This document shows, piece by piece, positions 56,802-64,000 of a DNA stretch of 64,000 nucleotides. Origin of the DNA: M0108 sp044228695. GTDB taxonomy: Bacteria > Pseudomonadota > Gammaproteobacteria > Chromatiales > Chromatiaceae. The first letter of the stretch is position 1, and each line of letters opens with the position of its first letter. The position numbers were made by a program, and so were the translations under genes. The notes beneath the pieces are model-generated. The model was not told where the DNA came from. It did no database searches and saw only the letters and a program-made list of their open reading frames with translations. The stretch is taken from NCBI GenBank assembly GCA_044228695.1, contig JBGAUK010000003.1, forward strand, positions 32,978 to 96,977, in the 5' to 3' direction.

Positions 56802-58352
56802 TCAGAGAATGACCGCGAAGGTGGCGAGAATCATGAGGACGAGGTAGCGAGGCCGGGCGAGCAAATCCTCGACCTGGTTGGCATGCTCGCCCAGGCGGCG
56901 GATGGCCTCCAGCAACCCTTGCCCGCCACCACGTAGCACCAATCGTTGCTCGAACCAGTAGAGGACGTTGGCCACCCGCTCCAGGGTACGCCCCAGGAGG
57001 CCCCGGCCGCGCACGATGGTCTCATCCGCCGTTGCCATGAGCCAACCCTCCTCCCCATCCGGCGCGATGCCCAGGGAGGAAAGTTCCAGGGCCTGGCCGG
57101 GCAGGCCGACGATGCGACTGACCACCTTCCCGTCCAGATCCATGACGTCGCGGGCCATGGCCTGGGCGGGTCGCGCCAGGAAGGCGTCCGCCAGGGCATC
57201 GAGCCAAAAACCCTGCAGGGCCGCCTCCTGCAGCCCGCGCCGCCTCGCCAGCCAGGCGGGGACCGGCCGCGCGGGCCGGCTGACGCGCTGCATCAGGGCC
57301 GGGGCATGCAGGAACTGATAGGCCCGCCAGAGGGCGTGCAGGGCCAGATGCCAGGCCGCCAGGCTATACCAGCCCAGGCCGATCCAGAGAAACATGAGGC
57401 CCACCTGAGCGGTGGTGGAGAACATGAGAGAACTCTTGACGTCCGTCCTTGCCAGGCCCACCAGCCAGCCATAGAGGGCCGTGAGGGCGCCCAACAAGGC
57501 TATCAGGCTGGCGATGGCCGGGGTTGTCTCCAGCAAGGGCTCCAGACGGATGAGCAGGTAAACCCCGGCGTGCACCATGAGGGCGCCATAGAAGATGGCG
57601 CTGGAGGGGGTGGGTCCCTCCAGGGCGCGAGCGACCCAGGGGGCAAAGGGGAGTTGCGCCGACTTGGCCAGGGCCGGTAGCAGGAAGGCCAGGGCGATGA
57701 GATCCCCCTTGATCGGGTCCAGGGTCTGATCTGGCTGGAGGGGCCAATCGCTGCCGCCCATCCAGAGATAGGCGAAGGAGATCCCAAGCAAAAATCCGGC
57801 ATCGCCAATGCGGTTCGCGATGAAGGCGCGCTGGGCATTAGCGACCGCCACGGGGCGCTCGAAGTTATAGGCTATGAGCAGATAGGAGGCCACCCCCGCC
57901 AACTCCCAGCCGATGAAGACCAGCACGGCGTTGCCTGCCATGACAATCAGCTCCATGGCCCCCATGAAGAGCGACAGAAGCAGAAAAAAGCGCGGAAAGC
58001 CCGCCTCCCGGTGCAGGTAGTTCACCGAGAACCGCAGGGTGATGAGGGCGACAAAGGCCACCAGCAGCAGCAGAGCCAGCCCCAGCGCATCCAGGGTGAA
58101 GACGATATCCACCCGCAAGTCACCGCTCACCAGCCAGGATCCGACCCGGACCTGACCGGGGGGCCCCATCACCAGGGCCTGCATACCGGTTAAGATCGCC
58201 AGGCCGAGGGACAGGGCCGCCGCTCCAACCGCGACCCGCGCGGTCATGCGCTCCCCCGCCTCTCCCCGGTTACCCAGGAGGACATAAGCGCCGGCGATCC
58301 AGGCGGCAGCCAGCAGGGGCAAGAGGGGTATCAGCCAGGCATATGCAAACAT
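56802..58352 (-). CDS. dabB: DabB-like NuoL-family subunit
   Basis: A 516-residue NuoL-like protein directly after dabA. The ATG at 58352 is 10 bases from the dabA stop; a TTG at 58373 is possible. It keeps the NuoL-family residues Glu in FIGWELAGVASYLL and Lys in ALAKSAQLPFAPW, then LMVHAGVYLLIR. The helix-eleven region has Arg in place of the usual Lys (HALWRAYQFL). After this the sequence jumps to a long polar region (residues about 360-480) with one final helix (YLVLMILATFAVIL), so the last helices of NuoL seem to be missing. The known DabB partners DabA in inorganic-carbon uptake. Confidence 0.85.
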   Translation of the reverse strand: MFAYAWLIPLLPLLAAAWIAGAYVLLGNRGEAGERMTARVAVGAAALSLGLAILTGMQALVMGPPGQVRVGSWLVSGDLRVDIVFTLDALGLALLLLVAFVALITLRFSVNYLHREAGFPRFFLLLSLFMGAMELIVMAGNAVLVFIGWELAGVASYLLIAYNFERPVAVANAQRAFIANRIGDAGFLLGISFAYLWMGGSDWPLQPDQTLDPIKGDLIALAFLLPALAKSAQLPFAPWVARALEGPTPSSAIFYGALMVHAGVYLLIRLEPLLETTPAIASLIALLGALTALYGWLVGLARTDVKSSLMFSTTAQVGLMFLWIGLGWYSLAAWHLALHALWRAYQFLHAPALMQRVSRPARPVPAWLARRRGLQEAALQGFWLDALADAFLARPAQAMARDVMDLDGKVVSRIVGLPGQALELSSLGIAPDGEEGWLMATADETIVRGRGLLGRTLERVANVLYWFEQRLVLRGGGQGLLEAIRRLGEHANQVEDLLARPRYLVLMILATFAVIL

Positions 58353-58362
58353 GGGATCAGGT

Positions 58363-61300
58363 TCAATCGCCAATCAAAATGGGGTCCAGGGGTTCCATGC
58401 TGCCCATAAAGTGGGCGGAGGAACGCGAGACCCGCGCCAAGGGTCGGCCAGGGCCCTGCCACTCGACCCAACCCCGGGCCGGTTCGAATATCCGGATCTC
58501 GGGGGCATCAGGATCCTTGGCAGCGAACAGAAGCCAGCCCTTGCCGATCAATTCCTGGAGCGGCGGCTGACGCTCATAGATGGCCGTCAAGACCTGGGTC
58601 TTGGCCTCCACGATCACCAGCAGCCGCATGGCCTCGTGAATCTCGATCATCTGGCGGGGGAGACCGGTGCGCAGATCAGAACCGGCACCATCCATCACCC
58701 CGAAGAAGCCGGCGACGTTATGGGTGATTTTGGAGCCGGCCCCGTAACGCTCATTGTCCACGGTCGAGAAGTAATACTCCAGGCTGATGCCAGCCCCCAC
58801 GGGCCCGTTGGCAAGGAGCAGGGGCTCCAGCAGGGTGCCGTCCGGGTCCTGGGTCGCGTCGTAGGAGATGAGGAAGGCCCGGCGGTCGAAAAAGGCCCCC
58901 TGGCTCATGGCCCGACGACCGATGAAGGCGCAGGCGTTGGTGGCGTGGCCGAGTTCCGGCCGCGCCTGACTGAAGTCCAGACCACGCCCCATGACGTGGT
59001 CCAGGGCCTGATCCGGGGTCGGCTGGGCCGGCGCGGAAAAGAACTTGCGGCAGCGTTCCTGGGCATGGAGACGGACCGCCTGCCCCAGGCTGATCTCCAG
59101 CCGCTGGAAGTCACCCAACCTCGCGACGGGGAGCCGATCCAGATCGTACCAGAGGATGGCCTCGCTGCAGGTGTTGTGCTCGGCCCCCAGGAACCAGCAG
59201 TCCTCGGGGATAGCCAGGCCCTGCTCCTGCAACCGGGCGCGGGTCTCGGGCCGGTTGGCCATGGCGGCGAACAGCCGCGCGTTGGGACCGCTGTGGTTGC
59301 CACTGCAGGCCCCGCAGTCATAGGCGGCGAGGTGGGGGTTGTTATCGCTGTCCGAGCCATGGCCCATGATGACGACCAAGGGGGCAAAACCGGTATCCAG
59401 GCCCATGACCCTCAGGAGGCCCGCCACTCGTTGCGCCTGTTCCGCCGTGACGAAACCGGGTTGGACATTCTCCGGACTGGGCTCGCCCTGGTAGCGATCC
59501 ACCGTGGCGGCCAATTCCGTGGGGACACTCAAGTCGAAATCACGCCGCAGTCGCCCGGCCCACTCGCCAAAACGCCGGGGGGCGGCCACCTTACCCACTA
59601 AGGCCAGGGTCGCCGCCGGCGCGGCCAGCAGGATGCCCAGGGTCGAGGTCACCAGGTTGCGGCGGAGTTCCTGATGCAGGAGGTCACGCAGCCACAACCG
59701 CCAGCCGCGCCGGCGGCGATGACGGTCCAGCAGGTCCGCCGCTCCGGTTTGGGCCACTTCCCGCACCAGGTGCGAGGGAGTCAGGACCACGGGGCAAAGG
59801 GCGGTGGCCGACCCATCGTCCAGACCCTGCCACCAGTGGGACACGCCGAAGTGGGCGGCGGCTCCCAGGGTCTCTACACCCGGATCGACCTCCTCCAAAT
59901 GCCGACGCATACCCTCCTCCCGATCGTCCATGCAGAAAACCAGTTGCGCGGAGGGGCGACGGTGCCGGTTGTTCCAGCGCCCCCGGCCCTGATTATTGAC
60001 GAGGGCGTTAAAAATCTGGTCCCGGTAATGATTCTCGAAGGCCCGCAGCCAGATGAAGCCAGAGGTCCCTTCATCCAGGCGATCAAGGCACTGGAAGATT
60101 AGGGGCAGCCGGGCCGGGTCCAGATCCCGCAGGGCCGCGCCCGACATACCCAGATGCTGGGCCAGCCGGAAGAGGGGCCAGGCGCGATGAAAGAGATCCC
60201 GGCCCAGCCGCACCGCCGCGGGGCTCCAACGCCAGGCCCAGATGAGTTGGGCCAGTGGGTGCCAATGCTCGGGCCGGGCCTGTTCCAGCGTATCCTGACG
60301 GGACCTTACCAGGCGCTGGGCACGGCTGGCCAGATATTCCGGCAGGGGCCCGCTAAACAGGGACCAGCGCACCAGGAATTCCGCGGGGTGGTTGCCGAAA
60401 TGCTCGCTCAGGGCACCGAGGTTGGGCGCTATCTCCCACTCCTCGGCGCAGAGGCGCCGGCTGTAGAGGCGCTCCAGGATGAGGCGCACCGCCAGATAGT
60501 CCAGCATGCCCACCGGCTGACCCCAGTCCTTATAGCCCGGATGACGGTGGCGCCACAGCCAGATGCCGGACCAGCCGGGTAACTCCAGGGCCAGGCGCTC
60601 CAAATAGCCGGGCCAATGGTCCGGGGGTAGGCCCAAACACTCCAGTTCCGCTATCAGGGCCTCCAGGGGGTCCTCGGGCAGGTCGTCGAGGTCCCGGGTC
60701 CAGTCCTCCAGCCCCAGCAGCCGCCAGCCCGGGTTGATCCGGGCCAGTTCCCGCCAGCAGGCATAAAACCCCGCCTCCCGGTGGGCCGCATGCCAGGCGG
60801 CCAGGCCCTGGTCGAGGAAGTTGGCCAGTTGTCGGATGAGGTAGGGACGGATTTCATCCAGCAGATCCCGGCCCGTCAGAAGTCTCAGGAGGCCGGTCAA
60901 GGTGAGGTCCTGGCCAATGCGGCCGAGCAGGGCCTTGAGTTCGTCCCGCGCCAGGCGGCTGATGCGCCGTTGTAGCAGGTGATGGGCGCCCTCGCTGGCC
61001 CCCTCTCCCTGCAGCTCCGCCTGCATGGCCTCCAGGCGTTCCGGGGTCAGGTCCACCAGTTCCTCGGGGTGGAGCCGGTACCAGCTCAAGTCCAGTCGTT
61101 CCAGGCAGGCGCTCCAGAGGTCGGCGATGCTCTCGTCCTCCCCCAGGCCACTGGCGGCCAGCAGCCGGGCGCGCACCTCCGGGGGGACATCCGCCTGGAA
61201 ACGCTCGAGGGCGCCCATCTCCTCGAGTTCCCAGGCCAACTGGTTATTGGCGATGGGCTCCAGGGGGTAAAGCAGGGCCAGCAGGTAGATGTCGTGGCGT

Positions 61301-61620
61301 CTGACCGGACCCGTCGGGGTCGTGAAGAGGTGTTCGCCAGAAGCCAAGGCCGTTTCCCCGTCCAGGACCTGCACCAGATCCCGCCGCTCGATGCGGCCCC
61401 GACGATAGTAGGCGCGGAATTGCTCGGGGCTTAGGTAGCCCGCGGCGCCGTTCAGGCGATGTGCCTGGGCAAGGGCCTCGGGAAAAGGCAGATGCTGGAA
61501 GCCGTGAAGGGTATTGTGGTGGACAAAATCCTGGAGCGGGGCCTGACCGGGCAGGACGTGATCCAAATGCGCGATAGCGGCCAGGATTCGCGCGCGGTTG
61601 TCGGTCTCGGGCTCCGCCAT
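58363..61620 (-). CDS. dabA: DabA-type inorganic carbon transporter subunit (DUF2309)
   Basis: DabA is the carbonic-anhydrase-like half of an energy-coupled bicarbonate accumulation complex. From the ATG at 61620 the protein is 1085 residues. The zinc-site residues align with Halothiobacillus DabA: Cys563 and Asp565 in VFCMDDREEGM, His754 in IMGHGSDSDNNPH and Cys769 in AYDCGACSG. The 2- and 15-residue spacings match those known for C351/D353 and H524/C539. N-terminal FVHHNTLHGFQHLPF is a family signature. It is longer than the roughly 830-residue type. A longer frame to 61707, or a TTG before this ATG, are alternatives. Confidence 0.95.
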   Translation of the reverse strand: MAEPETDNRARILAAIAHLDHVLPGQAPLQDFVHHNTLHGFQHLPFPEALAQAHRLNGAAGYLSPEQFRAYYRRGRIERRDLVQVLDGETALASGEHLFTTPTGPVRRHDIYLLALLYPLEPIANNQLAWELEEMGALERFQADVPPEVRARLLAASGLGEDESIADLWSACLERLDLSWYRLHPEELVDLTPERLEAMQAELQGEGASEGAHHLLQRRISRLARDELKALLGRIGQDLTLTGLLRLLTGRDLLDEIRPYLIRQLANFLDQGLAAWHAAHREAGFYACWRELARINPGWRLLGLEDWTRDLDDLPEDPLEALIAELECLGLPPDHWPGYLERLALELPGWSGIWLWRHRHPGYKDWGQPVGMLDYLAVRLILERLYSRRLCAEEWEIAPNLGALSEHFGNHPAEFLVRWSLFSGPLPEYLASRAQRLVRSRQDTLEQARPEHWHPLAQLIWAWRWSPAAVRLGRDLFHRAWPLFRLAQHLGMSGAALRDLDPARLPLIFQCLDRLDEGTSGFIWLRAFENHYRDQIFNALVNNQGRGRWNNRHRRPSAQLVFCMDDREEGMRRHLEEVDPGVETLGAAAHFGVSHWWQGLDDGSATALCPVVLTPSHLVREVAQTGAADLLDRHRRRRGWRLWLRDLLHQELRRNLVTSTLGILLAAPAATLALVGKVAAPRRFGEWAGRLRRDFDLSVPTELAATVDRYQGEPSPENVQPGFVTAEQAQRVAGLLRVMGLDTGFAPLVVIMGHGSDSDNNPHLAAYDCGACSGNHSGPNARLFAAMANRPETRARLQEQGLAIPEDCWFLGAEHNTCSEAILWYDLDRLPVARLGDFQRLEISLGQAVRLHAQERCRKFFSAPAQPTPDQALDHVMGRGLDFSQARPELGHATNACAFIGRRAMSQGAFFDRRAFLISYDATQDPDGTLLEPLLLANGPVGAGISLEYYFSTVDNERYGAGSKITHNVAGFFGVMDGAGSDLRTGLPRQMIEIHEAMRLLVIVEAKTQVLTAIYERQPPLQELIGKGWLLFAAKDPDAPEIRIFEPARGWVEWQGPGRPLARVSRSSAHFMGSMEPLDPILIGD

Positions 61621-61657
61621 GGGCGCTGGACTTGGATGGGACAAGGTGCGATCCCCT

Positions 61658-63130
61658 TCAGGAGGCCGCGAGGACGGCGCCGAAACGGGCGACGCTGGCC
61701 CCCACAAGCTGGAGGATGGCGGCGGGAAAGAGGCCCAGCAGCAGGAAACCGGCCGTGAGCACGCCGGCGGCCAGTAATTCCGTGGGACCCAGGTCCGGCA
61801 CCCCCGCCATCTCCGGCCGCACGGGCCCCGTGAAGAGGCGTCCCACGGTGCGGATGGCGTAGGCGGCGCTGATGAGGACGCCCAGGCTCAGAATCGCCAC
61901 CCAGCCACCCCAGACCTGGAAGCCGCCGATCAGGGCATGGAGCTCGGCGATGAAACCCGCCGTCCCCGGCAGGCCGACGGCGGCGACGAAGGCGAGGATG
62001 GTAAAGAAGGCAAAACGCGGCATGACCCGCACCAGGGAGCTGTAATGGCCGATCTCCCGAGTGTGGGTGCGCTCGTATAGCAGGCCGATGAGCAGAAAGA
62101 GGGCCCCCGCCACCAGCCCGTGGGCCACCATCTGCAGCAAGGCCCCGGTGAGACCGGCAACGTTGAGGGCGGCAATGCCCAGCAGCACCACCCCCATGTG
62201 GCTCACCGAGGAATAGGCTACCATGGCCTTGAGATCCGTCTGGCGCCAGGCCAGCAGGCCGCCATAGATGAGGCTGATCATGGCCAGGACCACCAGCAGG
62301 GTCTGGAGCGCCATCACTGCCTCCGGCAACATCTGGGCAGCCCGGATCAGGCCATAGGAGCCCATCTTGAGCAGGATGCCCGAGAGCAGGATGGAGACCG
62401 GGCTCGGGGCCTCGACGTGTGCCAGGGGCAGCCAGCCGTGGATGGGGAAGATGGGCATCTTGACCCCGAAGCCGACGAGCAGACCCAGGAAGATCAGGAC
62501 CTGGGTCTCCCGGTTCAGACTCGGCCCGCCCGCGGCCAGGTCCGCCATGGCGAAGGAATGGACGCCCACGGCATCGAAGACCACCAGCAGGGCGATCAGC
62601 ATGAAGACGGAGCCACCCATGGTATAGAGGACAAAGTTCAGCGCCGCGCCATGGCGGTTCTTGCCGCCCCAGCCGTCGATGAGAAAGAAGAGGGGGATCA
62701 GGACCAGTTCCCAAAATACGTAGAAGATGGACCAGTCCTGGGCCATAAAGACGCCGAGGGTGGCCGATTCCAGGATCAGCATCAGGGCATAGTAGCCCTT
62801 GACCCGCTCCCGGATACCGCGCGAGGCCAGGAGGGCGACCAGGCACAGCAGGGTTGCCAGCAACACCATGGGCAAGGAAAAACCATCCAGCCCCAAGGCA
62901 ATGGCCGTGCCCATGCGGGGATTCCAGCTATAGCGCTCGAACCACTGGACGCCTTCCGCCCGGGCGTCGAACCATCCCAGCAGACCCCAGGCCAGGACCA
63001 GGGTCAGGAGGGCGACCAGGATGGCGGTCCAGCGGATGAGGGCAACGCGGCCACCCGGCAGCAAGCCCACCAGCAGGGCGCCGACGACCGGGAACAGCAG
63101 CAGGATGCTGAGGACGGGGATGGAGTTCAT
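61658..63130 (-). CDS. NuoM-like proton-translocating subunit, first gene of the DAB cluster
   Basis: A 490-residue member of the NuoM family, with all key residues: Glu in FWELVLIPLFFLI, Lys in GVKMPIFPIHGWLP, Lys in LLKMGSYGLIR and Glu in GTAGFIAELHALIG. It looks like a working proton path. It begins 61 bases after the gltX stop and ends 37 bases before dabA, all on the minus strand. No other complex I gene is nearby, so it is probably part of the carbon pump rather than of NADH dehydrogenase. Confidence 0.9.
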   Translation of the reverse strand: MNSIPVLSILLLFPVVGALLVGLLPGGRVALIRWTAILVALLTLVLAWGLLGWFDARAEGVQWFERYSWNPRMGTAIALGLDGFSLPMVLLATLLCLVALLASRGIRERVKGYYALMLILESATLGVFMAQDWSIFYVFWELVLIPLFFLIDGWGGKNRHGAALNFVLYTMGGSVFMLIALLVVFDAVGVHSFAMADLAAGGPSLNRETQVLIFLGLLVGFGVKMPIFPIHGWLPLAHVEAPSPVSILLSGILLKMGSYGLIRAAQMLPEAVMALQTLLVVLAMISLIYGGLLAWRQTDLKAMVAYSSVSHMGVVLLGIAALNVAGLTGALLQMVAHGLVAGALFLLIGLLYERTHTREIGHYSSLVRVMPRFAFFTILAFVAAVGLPGTAGFIAELHALIGGFQVWGGWVAILSLGVLISAAYAIRTVGRLFTGPVRPEMAGVPDLGPTELLAAGVLTAGFLLLGLFPAAILQLVGASVARFGAVLAAS

Positions 63131-63191
63131 CCTGGCAACCCGGTGAGGCGGCGTCGCGGTGATGCCAGCGGCATGGCGGACCGGGCGGGCA

Positions 63192-64000
63192 TCAGACCGC
63201 CGCGGCCCCTTGGCGGATGTAGGCCAGTGCCCGGTCGATGCGGCGCAAGGTCGCCTCCTTGCCGACCAGGTTCAGGGTGATGTCGATGCCCGGCGAGGCC
63301 GCGCGGCCAACGACGGCGACACGCAGGGGCTGGGCGACCTTGCCCAGATTCAGCCCCAGTTCCTCGGCCACCCGGTGCACCGTATGTTCCAGAGTCACCG
63401 GCTCCCAGTCCGCCAGGGCCAACATGTCCAGGCGGTCGCGCAGGCGCTCCAGGGGTTCCGCCGCCACCGGGCGCAAGTGCTTCTTGGCCGCGCCCTCTTC
63501 GTAATCGTCGAAATCCCGATAGACGAAGGCGCTGATGCGCGCCAGTTCCACCAGGGTCTTGGCCCTAGCGGCCTGGGCCGCGACGACGGCCGTTAGGTCG
63601 GCGCCCACGGCGGGATCGATCCCCAGATCCCCCAGATGGGGCCGCAGCAGGTGGGCGATGCGCCTGGGATCGGCATGTTGGATGTAATGCTGGTTGAGCC
63701 AGTCCAGTTTGTCGGTGTTGAAGGCTGCGGCCGCCTTATTGACCTGGCTGATATCAAAGAGCTCGACCATTTTCTCCAGGGAGAAGATCTCCAGATCGCC
63801 ATGGGACCAGCCCAGGCGCACCAGGTAATTGAGCAGGGCCTCGGGCAGATAGCCCTGGTCCCGGTAGGCCACCACGCTGACGGCGCCATGGCGCTTGGAC
63901 AGGCGCGAGCCATCGTCGCCCAGGATCATGGGGACATGGGCGTAATGCGGCGGCTCCTTGCCCAAGGCGCGCAGGATATTGATCTGACGCGGGGTGTTAT
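63192..64000 (-). CDS. gltX: Glutamyl-tRNA synthetase, partial (5' end off window)
   Basis: About 269 C-terminal residues are visible. They begin with NNTPRQINILRALGKEPPHYAHVPMILG and contain the KMSKS-type motif RLSKRHG, followed by VVAYRDQGYLPEALLNYLVRLGWSHGD and the anticodon-binding helices. The HIGH motif lies outside the window. GltX charges tRNA(Glu). It precedes the DAB cluster on the same strand, with 61 bases between. Confidence 0.95.
   Translation of the reverse strand, partial: NTPRQINILRALGKEPPHYAHVPMILGDDGSRLSKRHGAVSVVAYRDQGYLPEALLNYLVRLGWSHGDLEIFSLEKMVELFDISQVNKAAAAFNTDKLDWLNQHYIQHADPRRIAHLLRPHLGDLGIDPAVGADLTAVVAAQAARAKTLVELARISAFVYRDFDDYEEGAAKKHLRPVAAEPLERLRDRLDMLALADWEPVTLEHTVHRVAEELGLNLGKVAQPLRVAVVGRAASPGIDITLNLVGKEATLRRIDRALAYIRQGAAAV

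Noticed and set aside
53640..63130. Part of a nuo operon for respiratory complex I
   Set aside because: No peripheral-arm or other membrane-arm genes are present, and dabA interrupts the set, so a carbon-pump role is better supported.

Overview
The window is GC-rich chromosomal DNA from a gammaproteobacterium, most likely an autotrophic sulfur oxidiser related to the Chromatiales (purple sulfur bacteria). That placement is an inference. It rests on the gene orders topA-tsaC, fmt-rsmB-ntrYX-trkAH and dksA-gluQ, on lipid A and heptose genes, on a CbbY-type phosphatase, on a cytochrome c/DUF302 pair, and on a large DabA-type inorganic-carbon pump. No tRNA, rRNA, CRISPR array or intact insertion sequence was seen.

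Layout. 1-6.4 kb: an AsmA-like fragment, dnaE, and the NAD-salvage pair pncA-pncB. 6.4-9.8 kb: a lower-GC accessory stretch with an L,D-transpeptidase lipoprotein, two secreted proteins of unknown function, a 48-residue lipoprotein and a long inverted repeat. 9.8-22.3 kb: housekeeping genes (HEAGH membrane protein, sohB, thyA, gpmI, glgC-gmhA-hldE, CbbY-like phosphatase, dksA-gluQ, metY). 22.5-28.7 kb: an operon that looks like synthesis, use and possibly flipping of polyprenyl-phosphate D-arabinofuranose (HAD-UbiA fusion, DprE1-like, a frameshifted GT-C glycosyltransferase, DprE2-like, UPF0104-like membrane protein). Its middle is conspicuously AT-rich. 28.7-35.7 kb: a B12/radical SAM protein between inverted REP-like repeats, gspA-gspB, a dihaem cytochrome c with DUF302, and a PAP2 phosphatase. 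35.7-43.5 kb: lpxL-like acyltransferase, glk, tsaC, topA, a Cys-rich secreted protein, dprA and a LysM-less LysM-family protein. 43.7-53.6 kb: def-fmt-rsmB-DUF4390-ntrY-ntrX-trkA-trkH, tightly packed. 53.6-63.1 kb: five minus-strand genes, DabA plus four complex-I antiporter-like membrane subunits. 63.2-64 kb: the 3' part of gltX.

Two systems stand out. The first is the arabinofuranose operon. It carries the full set of enzymes known from mycobacterial decaprenylphosphoryl-arabinose synthesis, and its glycosyltransferase gene carries a one-base frameshift and sits in a foreign-looking patch. The second is the enlarged DAB cluster. There the usual DabA-DabB pair is joined by two canonical NuoM-like subunits and one subunit that has lost most of its proton-path residues, and the DabB-like subunit is itself rearranged at its C-terminus.
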